Source: Butyrivibrio proteoclasticus B316
GTDB lineage: Bacteria > Bacillota > Clostridia > Lachnospirales > Lachnospiraceae
Assembly: GCF_000145035.1 (NCBI RefSeq)
Contig: NC_014389.1
Coordinates: 248,001 to 312,000 of the forward strand
Reading direction: 5' to 3'
DNA: 64,000 nt
Numbering within the stretch: the stretch's first letter is position 1; every line of letters starts with the position of its first letter. Both the position numbers and the translations under genes were made by a program. The notes below the pieces were generated by a model. That model saw only the letters and a program-made list of their open reading frames with translations, did no database searches and was not told the DNA's origin. Below are positions 27,201 to 34,254 of this stretch, one piece after another.

Positions 27201-28382
27201 TATGGCATTTCCAGTTACGCCCCACTCAGGATATGAGCCATGTACGCTTATATTGCTCCAAGAGTTAAGTTCTCTTGTATCCCATACGAGCTCAGTTCTT
27301 CCTGTAGGCTGCCCAGTTGCAGTATTTTTCTCTTCAACCTCTTTCTGGTATGCCTCGAGCTGAGTATAGTTGTAGCTTACATAATTATAGGAGAAGTCGT
27401 GGGAAGCCTCGCCCATTGCGATAGCCGCTGTTCCTGCGTAGGTATCTGCGGTTAGGCCGTTGATGTACTTTTCCTTAGAAGGGATGATGATGCCGTTACC
27501 CGTGCCATCCCTGTCATCAGCAAAGCCTGCGTGCTTTCCTTGTTCATCTTCATAGTTTCTTGAATCGTTATATGTATAAACCTGCGTTATAGGAGTTGAT
27601 GCACGATGGATCCATTCTTTTGTTGATGGTAGAGTTGTTGTCTTATCTTCCTTATCTTCCTTTTCTTCTTCAAGTTCTTTTAGCGCGTCTGCAAGAGCTT
27701 CTATGTCTCCGTTTTCTGCAAGCTTAAGAAGCTTCATCCAGTTGGTCTCCCAGCTCTTGGGGTCCATCCATGCGAAAGTACCTTTCATGAAGGCTTCCAT
27801 CTCGTTCATGTCGTAGGCACCGTCACCGCCGGAAGACTTCATAATTTGTGCAAACCAGGAAAGATTTTTACACTTAGCATTTATCTCAAACTTTCCTGTC
27901 TCAGGATTCCATACGCTACTTACTGTATTTCCTCCATCGGATGATACCGCCATGACGTGATCCATCCTTACCTCGCCGTTAGAGTTGAGCATAGCAAGTA
28001 TCTGTTTAGCGGTCTCACCAGATACCCTTGTCTCATATGTAACGTAGGTATATCCATTAGACGCTTTTGATTCCTGCGGACCTATCGTTTTTATATCTGC
28101 GCTGCCTTTGTAAGAAGTATCTCTAGGTATGGTTATAGTCTTGCCCCCCGCTGTTATCTGGTATCCTACAGTCACGCCGACATTAGGGCTTTGGGCCTTC
28201 TTGTTGGTCTGAATGATGGAATAAGAACCATCGCCGTTATCCTTGATGATATGATGGTTATTGTTATTCCTGCCATCCTGCGTGGGATCAGACGCATATG
28301 CAGTAAGAGGGCTCAGCATAGCCCCGACCATAACAAACCAGCATAAGAATAACGTCAAAAATCTTCTGATTGTTGTCTGCAT
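24249..28382 (-). CDS. Very large secreted protein of unknown function (1377 aa)
   Basis: The signal peptide (MQTTIRRFLTLFLCWFVMV ... AYAS) is followed by an Asn/Asp/Tyr/Ser-rich, beta-predicted extracellular protein. No Cna-B module, LPxTG or C-terminal helix is seen, and it ends in WFEANYWTTQ. It may be released, held by partner proteins, or assembled on the surface. GGAGGAAACG precedes the start. It is a monocistronic unit between a terminator and a box promoter. No enzymatic motif is recognised. Confidence 0.78.
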   Translation of the reverse strand: MQTTIRRFLTLFLCWFVMVGAMLSPLTAYASDPTQDGRNNNNHHIIKDNGDGSYSIIQTNKKAQSPNVGVTVGYQITAGGKTITIPRDTSYKGSADIKTIGPQESKASNGYTYVTYETRVSGETAKQILAMLNSNGEVRMDHVMAVSSDGGNTVSSVWNPETGKFEINAKCKNLSWFAQIMKSSGGDGAYDMNEMEAFMKGTFAWMDPKSWETNWMKLLKLAENGDIEALADALKELEEEKEDKEDKTTTLPSTKEWIHRASTPITQVYTYNDSRNYEDEQGKHAGFADDRDGTGNGIIIPSKEKYINGLTADTYAGTAAIAMGEASHDFSYNYVSYNYTQLEAYQKEVEEKNTATGQPTGRTELVWDTRELNSWSNISVHGSYPEWGVTGNAIRKAQFIYIYDLELYDFKDAETSNGMENSQENYSGTDKHVRNDIAPDLNGPVNGGIESYDVRDGDSVRPAYSLTLLGSGSWNGSYNKQPGEPYAFPSTNADAHITWGSWTTTEMQDLGDFSGFSEPPSGEADEAADALIDSWVKDGRNESENLNTLYYATYSTDTLIMGYDSRTVVGDMMPDRDVKYLGAGEDMNQNFDNEHLPSYLKDLAEKLKGTMNSAFGSVDTETYETTPAFGKSQKEIVASQANGEYYAEVNSANYEHVLAYNPNEKYWGLSVPTGNQIKGAYAGNDPIIVDTPVVSVIAVYDDPDTGAHPDSGAQHWNKDSGDTTHEVQLKGSTAADGRNSSLVQLRLDNTYWFKFSPREHLATQGYYFWEEGSGEYKTPDLFDNTYSESDEIKFDKYVSKKLVHFPFAVCVYEKGNDTPTYYPATEDESDPKYWITIYDADDSSSTRDNLLWTKFYIPSWSLEGSYADESGIRFKVEACNVITEAQKEAMAEEWNEADGDRYMADTSTYVAKYDIGVQLSGWIYDFEVVGSNNRDLYDKQLTSTFENSWHDLTYPFAYNYEEKKAGNKNRLGNDPEGRYTSLAKNVRYTRTGEIAHTGDTVSNSTLTRNLSSAIGWDKKNTIIIDNTKSHKYEDAGTAPKGTEFAFSVKTMSNLWNDGDWVEIKPTFWWWPDSAADGAGATGRYVLDPKSGTSNETHGQLHVYYNDYSGSNETLYIEYGSDKDKALVTTTSLSDAKFNGSYFDSDLRKTVAKPKYDPTTASFYNRESANIENLVNNFKNQKVASSTLSNINLTSELRVFSGNEAYLKENLNKDYVNATSVDELYILEGSEDAVHTSVNPSMQTWYGTYTIPSELFLTTMTKDELTAYANEHGGIAKDDKNVWLQGGYLVVHFDITSHNSLDSKKDLTYEGAYDGNQSMWEAQGYGEDQLHAKVGSKVAGGDGHYANKNIRVDWGDVFIINMSESVDEWFEANYWTTQ

Positions 28383-28420
28383 CGTTTCCTCCTTGAACTT
28401 ATCGGAATATTACATCTTAT

Positions 28421-28458
28421 ATTATGTATCTTTGTAAAATAAATATTTTTTCTGCATA
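28421..28458 (-). promoter_or_regulatory. Promoter of the 1377-aa protein gene (TATGCA-N26-CATAAT)
   Basis: TATGCAGAAAAAAT is followed by 26 bp and CATAAT (28426-28421) on the minus strand. It differs from the box consensus by one base. The box directly follows the T-run of the upstream terminator. Confidence 0.55.
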
Positions 28459-28463
28459 AAGAA

Positions 28464-28493
28464 AAAGAGCTGACCGTATGAGGTCAACTCTTT
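28464..28493 (-). terminator. Terminator downstream of the zeta-like gene
   Basis: AAAGAGTTGACC-loop-GGTCAGCTCTTT followed by TTCTTT on the minus strand, with one mismatch in the stem. Confidence 0.75.
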
Positions 28494-28573
28494 AAATGAA
28501 AATATTATTATACTTTTTCTTTATGTGTCTTCAAGCATAGACTGAAAGAACCTGATATCTCCAGATGACATTT

Positions 28574-29128
28574 TTAGTTCATAAGGGATACTATCTGTTC
28601 ATTATTCCACAAATCATTTGGGAAAACAGATATATCTTCCTTATGCTTGCGGATTATTCTCACAGGTTCAAAAGTATTGTCGTAAACATGCATAATATCA
28701 CAGATTTTTAAAAGCTCTTTGATATTGTCCAACGATTTTGAATATCTTGATTTTATCTTGTCTTCATCAACATCATGTCCGCCCTGCAATACTCTTGATT
28801 TTACCCTGGCTACATTTATATCCGGATCAATGGTCAAAACAAAAATGCACTTAATAAAATAGCCTTCTTCTTTTGCTTTCTTAAGTATGTCCAACTTATA
28901 GCTTGAAGATAAAACTGTTTCAAACGTAAAGTCCTTTTTGTTTTTGATTGCCTCGTATCTCTTCCCGTCAACAAACCTGACAGCTTCGACGTTTGTCATC
29001 CCCGTAGAAGCAACGACATCATCGGCATTGGTATATTCACCAATGATATCGAAATAGTGGGTGATTGTGCTTTTACCAGAACCATTGGGACCGGCAAGTA
29101 CAAGTATCATCGGTTTTTTATCGCACAT
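28574..29128 (-). CDS. Zeta-toxin-like P-loop kinase
   Basis: The start MCDKKPMILVLAGPNG is preceded by GGAGACAGGG; longer in-frame starts lie inside the upstream gene. The 184-aa protein has Walker A GPNGSGKST at residues 13-21, the ETVLSS motif where zeta kinases place substrate-contacting residues, and a positively charged C-terminal half. Zeta toxins phosphorylate UDP-N-acetylglucosamine and block wall synthesis; some relatives are unrelated kinases. The start overlaps the end of a 77-aa gene by 11 nt, a typical antitoxin-toxin arrangement. Plasmid maintenance is the probable role. Confidence 0.75.
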   Translation of the reverse strand: MCDKKPMILVLAGPNGSGKSTITHYFDIIGEYTNADDVVASTGMTNVEAVRFVDGKRYEAIKNKKDFTFETVLSSSYKLDILKKAKEEGYFIKCIFVLTIDPDINVARVKSRVLQGGHDVDEDKIKSRYSKSLDNIKELLKICDIMHVYDNTFEPVRIIRKHKEDISVFPNDLWNNEQIVSLMN

Positions 29129-29351
29129 ATTCCCTGTCTCCATTTGGATACTCGATATACGCCTGCCTTTTTTCGAGATCATATTTAGCAATCGGCTTCT
29201 GGCATACTTCTGCCTTTTCTAGCGCACTTTTTACAGCAGCCCTAGCTCTTTTATCCATTTCCTTATCGCGTTCTGTAATGGAGTTTCCAACATTGTCAGG
29301 AGATATTATTTTTACTTTTATATCTCCAAATTTCATCTCTGTTCTATCCAT
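29118..29351 (-). CDS. Small protein paired with zeta-like kinase (candidate antitoxin)
   Basis: The 77-aa product (MDRTEMKFGDIKVKIISP, then ITERDKEMDKRARAAVKSAL) is charged and helical. It is not recognisably the classical three-helix epsilon antitoxin, but size, order and overlap fit an antitoxin. AGGAGAA precedes the ATG. Confidence 0.65.
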   Translation of the reverse strand: MDRTEMKFGDIKVKIISPDNVGNSITERDKEMDKRARAAVKSALEKAEVCQKPIAKYDLEKRQAYIEYPNGDREYVR

Positions 29352-29371
29352 AAATTATTCTCCTTGCCTTG

Positions 29372-29377
29372 ATTATA
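29372..29377 (-). promoter_or_regulatory. Extended -10 promoter of the zeta-like module
   Basis: TG-T-TATAAT on the minus strand lies about 20 bp before the ATG of the 77-aa gene. No clear -35 is seen. Confidence 0.5.
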
Positions 29378-29426
29378 ACACATCAAGCATCTAATTTTTT
29401 ATTTGAATAGCAGTAATCACTTAGGG

Positions 29427-29456
29427 CAAAAAGACTCCGGATTGCTCCGAAGTCTT
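29427..29456 (-). terminator. Terminator of the DUF4160 operon
   Basis: AGACTTCGGA-loop-TCCGGAGTCT followed by TTTTG on the minus strand. It resembles the terminator at 30264-30293. Confidence 0.75.
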
Positions 29457-29479
29457 ATACTTTTTATTTGCGGATGTTA

Positions 29480-29758
29480 TTATTTGTAATACGTTGCTTT
29501 TTCTCCAAAGAAGTACTCCCATTCTTGAGTATACTCATCGATATACTGAGCCATAATCTTTAGGATTCTGTTCAGTCTCTGTTCAGAAATATCAGAAGTA
29601 CGATAAGCAACTTGCATCGTCCCATCTGATAAAATCCATACCTTAGTCTTATCAGGCCCGGGACTTAATGCTACATGAAAATGCAATGGCTCCAATGGTT
29701 TTCCTTCATCACTCCAATAGTAAATCAGCTGTTGAAGGATCCTCCTAAACCTCGGCAA
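29480..29758 (-). CDS. DUF4160-like small protein with TTG start
   Basis: The 92-aa frame (LPRFRRILQQLIYYWSDEG, then LHFHV) matches the short DUF4160 pattern in which a basic start is followed by YY...(P)HFH. No ATG fits: the best start is TTG at 29758, six bases after AGAGGAT, inside the last codons of the upstream gene (overlap TTGCCGAGGTTTAG). DUF4160 genes commonly occur as half of a two-gene, toxin-antitoxin-like module. The C-terminal half is helical. Activity is unknown. Confidence 0.65.
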   Translation of the reverse strand: MPRFRRILQQLIYYWSDEGKPLEPLHFHVALSPGPDKTKVWILSDGTMQVAYRTSDISEQRLNRILKIMAQYIDEYTQEWEYFFGEKATYYK

Positions 29759-30041
29759 CAGAATCCTCTTTTGAGAATTCCAATGCAAGGGGAGCTGTCT
29801 TGGCAGCATGCTTCATTAACTCTTCCATTTCTGATTCATTAAAACCATTTACTTCCGAAAACGTATTGCCAGGGTATTTAAGCTTGGCAGAATTAAAGCC
29901 GCTCTCTTTACCGTTCGGTTTCTCAAAATAAAGAATAATGTAGTCTTCTCCGTTGTTATGTTTCAAATCCGAATATGTTATTTCAAGGCCGTCATTAAAT
30001 GACATCAGTGGATTGTGCTCCATAACTATTCCTCCATCCAT
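29745..30041 (-). CDS. Small partner protein of the DUF4160 gene, hypothetical
   Basis: The start MDGGIVMEHNPLMSF follows AAAGGAGAG. The 98-aa product has an N-terminal beta-rich part (LEITYSDLKHNNGEDYIILY) and a helical tail. Its stop overlaps the DUF4160 start by 14 nt, indicating coupling. It does not clearly match DUF2442, the usual neighbour. A long leader with several hairpins precedes it. Confidence 0.65.
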   Translation of the reverse strand: MDGGIVMEHNPLMSFNDGLEITYSDLKHNNGEDYIILYFEKPNGKESGFNSAKLKYPGNTFSEVNGFNESEMEELMKHAAKTAPLALEFSKEDSVAEV

Positions 30042-30256
30042 AGCGAACTCTCCTTTCCTTGTAAATTTACAAATAGAGAAGGAGCATCCGCTTCTCCAAC
30101 CTCTGTTTGATAGCCTAGTGACCAAATAGGGCTTGGAGAATATTTAATTTCTCCTATTATTATCTGGCATTAGCTAATGAGATAATAATGGGCCATATAA
30201 ATCAAGATAAAACTCTTTAGACATCTTCATTATATCAGACACCTTTAAATAAGCAA
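30042..30256 (-). promoter_or_regulatory. Promoter and structured leader of the DUF4160 operon
   Basis: TTGCTT (30256-30251) N16 TATAAT (30234-30229), with TGA before the hexamer, would start transcription near 30222, giving a leader of about 180 nt. It contains ATTATTATCT-gg-CATTAGCTAATG-AGATAATAAT (30156-30189), GGAGAA/TTCTCC and GGAGAAGC/GCTCCTTCTC hairpins. The purine-rich arms resemble the ribosome binding site and could compete with it. Confidence 0.5.
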
Positions 30257-30263
30257 TTGAACA

Positions 30264-30293
30264 CAAAAAGACTCCGGAGTGAACCGGAGTCTT
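30264..30293 (-). terminator. Terminator of the 30319-31107 gene
   Basis: AAGACTCCGG-TTCACT-CCGGAGTCTT then TTTGTG on the minus strand, a perfect 10-bp stem. Confidence 0.88.
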
Positions 30294-30318
30294 CTGTAAT
30301 TGTCTTATTATATTGTCT

Positions 30319-31107
30319 TTACTTGAGCTTGTTAGCTATGCGTCCTTCACTCTTACCATACTGATTGTAATGCTGCTTAAGAAGGTCTCCGTTAGTGCCG
30401 AAGGCACTCTGTAGATCAGCATAGTTTACGTAGTAATAATAAGCATTGAACTCTGCTGTATTGCCCTTATAGGACTTAAGGCTCTCTGCTGCTGAGTTGT
30501 TTGCTGTGGCAGCAGGTGCTGCAGCTGCAGATGCATATGGGTTTGCATCGCCTTTATTATATACTTTGTCAACATAGGTTCTGTATGGAAGTGTAGCTAG
30601 AGCTTTATGAGTTGGTTTCTTCAGGATATTCGTGATAGAATTCGCTCTCTTCATATAATAATTATAATCCGTAGTTGTGGCGTTATAATAATTTGATGCA
30701 TTTGGATCTATTGAATATCCGTTAGCAACAACGGTATCGATGAAATCCTGAACTGTTCCATACTTTCCTGTATACACATAAACGTTGTCTTCCCATACGA
30801 GAGCCGGCTGAGACATTACACCTTCGGACTTTCCCATGATTTTATCGTCATCACAGATTGGCCCCCAGCATCCTACGTGCTTTCTGTAGTAATAATAATC
30901 GCCAGTAAGTACCGCTTTCTTATAAAGGTCAACAGCCTCTGATCCGTATACCTCGTTGATTCTTGCGTAGAGATCCTGCATTCCCTTGTCGTATCCGCTG
31001 TTTCTCCACTCCTCTGCATGTGCGTCCATGAAGAATACGCCGCTGATGCCTGCAAGCAAACAGATCACTGCAAGCATAGACAAAATCTGTTTTGTTATGT
31101 GTTTCAT
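30319..31107 (-). CDS. Secreted protein with C-terminal YxxxYxDL/GxxxEGR repeat-type motif
   Basis: The start MKHITKQILSMLAV follows GGAAAG; the longer frame to 31230 has no ribosome binding site. The 262-aa protein has a signal peptide cleaved near AHA-EEW, a Tyr-rich middle region and a C-terminal motif (YYVNYADLQSAFGTNGDLL, HYNQYGKSEGR). Such motifs are common in Lachnospiraceae surface proteins and wall amidases. No catalytic domain is seen. A leader of about 230 nt precedes it. Confidence 0.75.
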   Translation of the reverse strand: MKHITKQILSMLAVICLLAGISGVFFMDAHAEEWRNSGYDKGMQDLYARINEVYGSEAVDLYKKAVLTGDYYYYRKHVGCWGPICDDDKIMGKSEGVMSQPALVWEDNVYVYTGKYGTVQDFIDTVVANGYSIDPNASNYYNATTTDYNYYMKRANSITNILKKPTHKALATLPYRTYVDKVYNKGDANPYASAAAAPAATANNSAAESLKSYKGNTAEFNAYYYYVNYADLQSAFGTNGDLLKQHYNQYGKSEGRIANKLK

Positions 31108-31372
31108 TTTTTCTTTCCTTTCTGTATAACAAACATTAAAATTTACAAGTTTATTGTGTGATTTTCTAATCAAAATAAAAATCGGCCATCGGCCGAGGAA
31201 AATGGTAATATTTTGTGGCATGAATAGCAATATGATTTGGATAAAAATATGTGAATTCCAGCACTTTATTTCACGAAAAGATAATTCAAATTGAAATAAT
31301 TATTATGTTAAAACCTGACATAAATAAGTTTCTTAGACACCTTCATTATATCAAATAACGTCAAGTAGGCAA
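31108..31372 (-). promoter_or_regulatory. Promoter and long leader of the 30319-31107 gene
   Basis: TTGCCT (31372-31367) N16 TATAAT (31350-31345). The -10 and about 25 bp around it match the DUF4160 operon promoter (TATAATGAAGRTGTCTAA). The leader holds a short palindrome TCGGCCATCGGCCGA near 31181-31196. No gene is seen here. Confidence 0.55.
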
Positions 31373-31375
31373 CCA

Positions 31376-31406
31376 AAAAGCCCTGGACTTTAAATCCAGA
31401 GCTTTT
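31376..31406 (-). terminator. Terminator of the 31416-31973 gene
   Basis: AAAAGCTCTGGA-loop-TCCAGGGCTTTT followed by TGG on the minus strand. Confidence 0.75.
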
Positions 31407-31415
31407 GCGTTGTGA

Positions 31416-31973
31416 TCATAATACATTCATCAGACTTCTTACTAAAACTTCCAGGGTATCGCGGTCTGCATTTCTAAGAGCTTCAACAAGCTTCTTGTCA
31501 TCAGTAAGAGTAGAATTGTTTGCAAATCCAAGGTTCTGGACCAGCTTTTGTGCGCCATCCTGCCAGAACTCTCTTAAAGCGTACAGAATCCCTCTAAGAT
31601 TATCATCAGCTTTGATATCCTCAGAACAGAGAGCTTCTTCACATACTTCCTTTGCAACATCCCTTGCTATTTCCGGACCATCTCCAAGCATGCATTTCGC
31701 AAGAAATGTCATTTTTTCAGCTGGTTTTTCCGGCAAACGCGCCATGAAGCTTTCAATAGTCTCTGTATTTGCATCAACGTTCTTAAACTGGGCATTACTT
31801 AAATCCGGCTGAGTTGACTCAACACCTGTGACTGTTTCAACGGTCTGAAGATCATTTAATAAAAGCTCAGCAAGTTTTTTCTTGGTCTGCTCTGACATAT
31901 TCCAGATGATGATAGTTGTTTTGTTTTCTTTGGCATCCTGGAAGAGTCTTATCTCTTCTTTGATATTTCTCAT
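31416..31973 (-). CDS. Hypothetical 185-aa cytoplasmic protein
   Basis: MRNIKEEIRLFQDAKENK begins after AGGAGGTTAAA. The protein is acidic and helical throughout, with a repeated-helix look in the C-terminal half (LVEALRNADRDTLEVLVRSL). No signal or membrane segment and no recognised motif. It is a monocistronic unit between two terminators. Confidence 0.72.
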   Translation of the reverse strand: MRNIKEEIRLFQDAKENKTTIIIWNMSEQTKKKLAELLLNDLQTVETVTGVESTQPDLSNAQFKNVDANTETIESFMARLPEKPAEKMTFLAKCMLGDGPEIARDVAKEVCEEALCSEDIKADDNLRGILYALREFWQDGAQKLVQNLGFANNSTLTDDKKLVEALRNADRDTLEVLVRSLMNVL

Positions 31974-32036
31974 TTTAACCTCCTGATTTAACTGACATAT
32001 ATTCTAATGTTCTTATCATGTATCATTCAAAATAAA

Positions 32037-32058
32037 ATAAAGCGCCGACAGCGCCTTA
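32037..32058 (-). terminator. Terminator of the 33970-32056 operon
   Basis: AAGGCGC-TGTC-GGCGCTT followed by TATTTTATTTT on the minus strand. A CATGAT hexamer near 32014-32019 that could serve the next gene follows about 20 bp after the T-run. Confidence 0.7.
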
Positions 32059-32391
32059 TTCTTTTATGCTATATATAAATGTTTTGCCATAGGTTTCGTT
32101 ATAAGATACTTTCCATACGCCCGGCTCTGCATCTTTTATAATATATGTAGCAAACTTTCCGCTTTCATGGCACGTAGCCTCAGCTTCTTCTCCAGAAGGA
32201 GAGATAAAAGCCAAGGGGAAAGTCTGGTCTTCAAACTCACAGCTGATCACAAGATCTCCGCCAGCATGTTCGGGGCTTAACTTATACGCCTTTTCAGAGG
32301 GATGAATGCTTTTAATTCCTGTCAGGCATGCAAAAATTATAAATGCCACAGCGAATATATACCTGATTTTGTTATTTTGATGTTCTGTCAT
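32056..32391 (-). CDS. Single-pass membrane protein, hypothetical (111 aa)
   Basis: The start MTEHQNNKIRYIFAVAF follows AGGAG, which lies in the last codons of the upstream gene. One N-terminal hydrophobic helix is followed by a small exterior beta domain (LVISCEFEDQTFPLAF, GVWKVSYNE). It is translationally coupled to a second small membrane protein. Unknown family. Confidence 0.7.
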   Translation of the reverse strand: MTEHQNNKIRYIFAVAFIIFACLTGIKSIHPSEKAYKLSPEHAGGDLVISCEFEDQTFPLAFISPSGEEAEATCHESGKFATYIIKDAEPGVWKVSYNETYGKTFIYSIKE

Positions 32392-32396
32392 GCTGT

Positions 32397-32789
32397 TCAC
32401 TCCTGTCCATCTATAGGCGTGAAGCATATCACCATTTCTGTATCGTCTCCACTATTTATTGCGCAGTGCCATTTACTGCTTGGGGCAATATATTTTATGC
32501 TATTCCGACCAATAAATTCCTGATAATCAACATCGTTTTTCACATAATAACTGCTGCCAATGGAAACTGCAGAAACGTCCATCTCCGGAATATAGTAAAG
32601 AATTTCAACAACATCACTTCCTTTGAGCATCACGTTGTCATAATCATAAATCTGAATCTTTTCGGATACTGGAAGCTTTTCTCTGTACTGTCCCTCTGCT
32701 ATGATCAACATTCCAAGAAGAGTAAAATATCCTATCCCGAAAGCGATCACTGTCCTTTTTCGGCCCTTAAACCATTCCCTGACGTTCAT
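32397..32789 (-). CDS. Single-pass membrane protein, hypothetical (130 aa)
   Basis: A basic N-terminus (REWFKGRKR) precedes a hydrophobic helix at about residues 13-31 and a beta-rich exterior domain with one Cys pair (WHCAIN, VICFTP). The start overlaps the stop of the upstream gene (ATGA). It probably works with the next membrane protein. Confidence 0.7.
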   Translation of the reverse strand: MNVREWFKGRKRTVIAFGIGYFTLLGMLIIAEGQYREKLPVSEKIQIYDYDNVMLKGSDVVEILYYIPEMDVSAVSIGSSYYVKNDVDYQEFIGRNSIKYIAPSSKWHCAINSGDDTEMVICFTPIDGQE

Positions 32790-33970
32790 ACCGATGCCTC
32801 TTTTTCTGATTCAGCTTTTGGCATTTCTTCATCAAGCCCCACAGCTGTAGCAATCTTAAGTCTCATTTCAGGATTCTTTATCTGCATGATGTTGCCAAGA
32901 GTAAGTCTTACTCCGTCAGCGATAAGTTTTGTAAGAGTCTGATACTCTTCTGGAAGCCTGAATACCGCATTAGGTTCCTTATTAAGGTACACTCTTGCCT
33001 CTTCGCTCTTTAAACAAAGTGATGGAGCATGCCTTAAGACTCTCCAGTCCACATTAAGATCTGCAAGCATTTCTTTATTTTCGAGTTCTTCAGGAAAACT
33101 CAAAAATATCTCCGTCATAAGAATCTTTGATATTCCATCCTCTTTGCAATATTCCCAGTAACTTTCTATTGCTTCTTTTGTAAGGTATGAAGGTGTCTTG
33201 ATGGAGCCTTCAGGATGCATTTCGGCAATCTTCTTGCAGATATCTCCATTAAGCCAGGATACCTGTTCGCCCTTCCAGTAGTCAGCTGTCTTGTTATCGC
33301 CCATCTTTCTGTAATACTGCTCATTTCTAAAAGGAATCTGCAGTCTGTAGATGAAATCCGGTGGGAAATCTCTGTCGAGCTCAAGAAGTGCTTCAAGGTC
33401 TTTGAGCGTACGCTTTTCTACAGGACGAGCAAGGAATGACTCTGGTTCAAGCTCATCTTCATGCCCAAGATCAGCTGATGCAAAATCATACTCCCATGAT
33501 GTAGGATTGATCACAAGATTCTGATTTGGGGTATTTTTTCTTTTTGGTTTTCCTGCGACCTTCGCCTTGGCAGTCTGTTCTGCGCGTCCCTTTGACTGTT
33601 TCTTTCTTTCTGCAGTTACAAATCTTATAAGCCCTGGGTCTTTTCTAAGAACATCTCTTATAAATACATCATCCTGACCATTCAAAAGAGACATGAAGTC
33701 ATTTAGATCTTCTTTCCTGATCTTATGTCCCCATGTCGCAAATGAAAGCGCACATGCATTTATGATTTCAGAGGGCACATCTTTGAGGGCTCTGAAATCT
33801 TTGTCGACAGCCATTTTGGCAAATCTTCTGTTCTTTACATTTTCAGGAAGCTCGCTCCATGCATTTCTGCTGTCCATGGCAGCAAGTGCCATCAGTGGAG
33901 TTACTTCCTCAAATTCATTAAGGGATTTCCCCTTTCTTATCTCTTTTAAGACATCAAGCTCTGTCTGCAT
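32786..33970 (-). CDS. Hypothetical 394-aa protein with helical repeat-like segments
   Basis: The protein is cytoplasmic, with a basic linker (AKAKVAGKPKRKNTP) between two helical parts. The C-terminal part contains segments such as DVDWRVLRHAPSLCLK-like helices reminiscent of DUF4116 repeats; the match is weak. It is the second gene after a 63-aa membrane protein. No enzymatic motif seen. Confidence 0.72.
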   Translation of the reverse strand: MQTELDVLKEIRKGKSLNEFEEVTPLMALAAMDSRNAWSELPENVKNRRFAKMAVDKDFRALKDVPSEIINACALSFATWGHKIRKEDLNDFMSLLNGQDDVFIRDVLRKDPGLIRFVTAERKKQSKGRAEQTAKAKVAGKPKRKNTPNQNLVINPTSWEYDFASADLGHEDELEPESFLARPVEKRTLKDLEALLELDRDFPPDFIYRLQIPFRNEQYYRKMGDNKTADYWKGEQVSWLNGDICKKIAEMHPEGSIKTPSYLTKEAIESYWEYCKEDGISKILMTEIFLSFPEELENKEMLADLNVDWRVLRHAPSLCLKSEEARVYLNKEPNAVFRLPEEYQTLTKLIADGVRLTLGNIMQIKNPEMRLKIATAVGLDEEMPKAESEKEASV

Positions 33971-33991
33971 AAATCCTTATTCTCCTTTTAA

Positions 33992-34183
33992 TCATATAAA
34001 TACGATGAGTATTCTGTATAAAAGCCATGTTACGCCTACAGCAACAAGACATACGATATGCTTTTTCTTACTGTCCTCATCTGATAACAATCCCTTTTTA
34101 TGCTTTGTTGTTGTGACCTGACTGTATGATACAGCCACAATCAAAACTATCATGAACATAAAATTTACTAACGTTCTTGCCAT
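33992..34183 (-). CDS. Small two-pass membrane protein (63 aa)
   Basis: The start MARTLVNFMFMIV follows GGAGGAATTAAAA. Two hydrophobic segments are separated by a charged loop (TTTKHKKGLLSDEDSKKKH). It is the first gene of the operon that continues to 32056. Confidence 0.68.
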   Translation of the reverse strand: MARTLVNFMFMIVLIVAVSYSQVTTTKHKKGLLSDEDSKKKHIVCLVAVGVTWLLYRILIVFI

Positions 34184-34203
34184 TTTTAATTCCTCCACAT
34201 GAT

Positions 34204-34252
34204 ATTATGGAGAGATTTATCCAGACATTTTTCGCCTATATTTTTCTGCACA
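34204..34252 (-). promoter_or_regulatory. Promoter region of the 34183-32056 operon
   Basis: TGTGCAGAAAAATATAGG (TGTGCA at 34252-34247) is followed 25 bp later by GATAAA (34221-34216). A second hexamer, CATAAT (34209-34204), lies closer to the gene. Confidence 0.5.
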
Positions 34253-34254
34253 GT

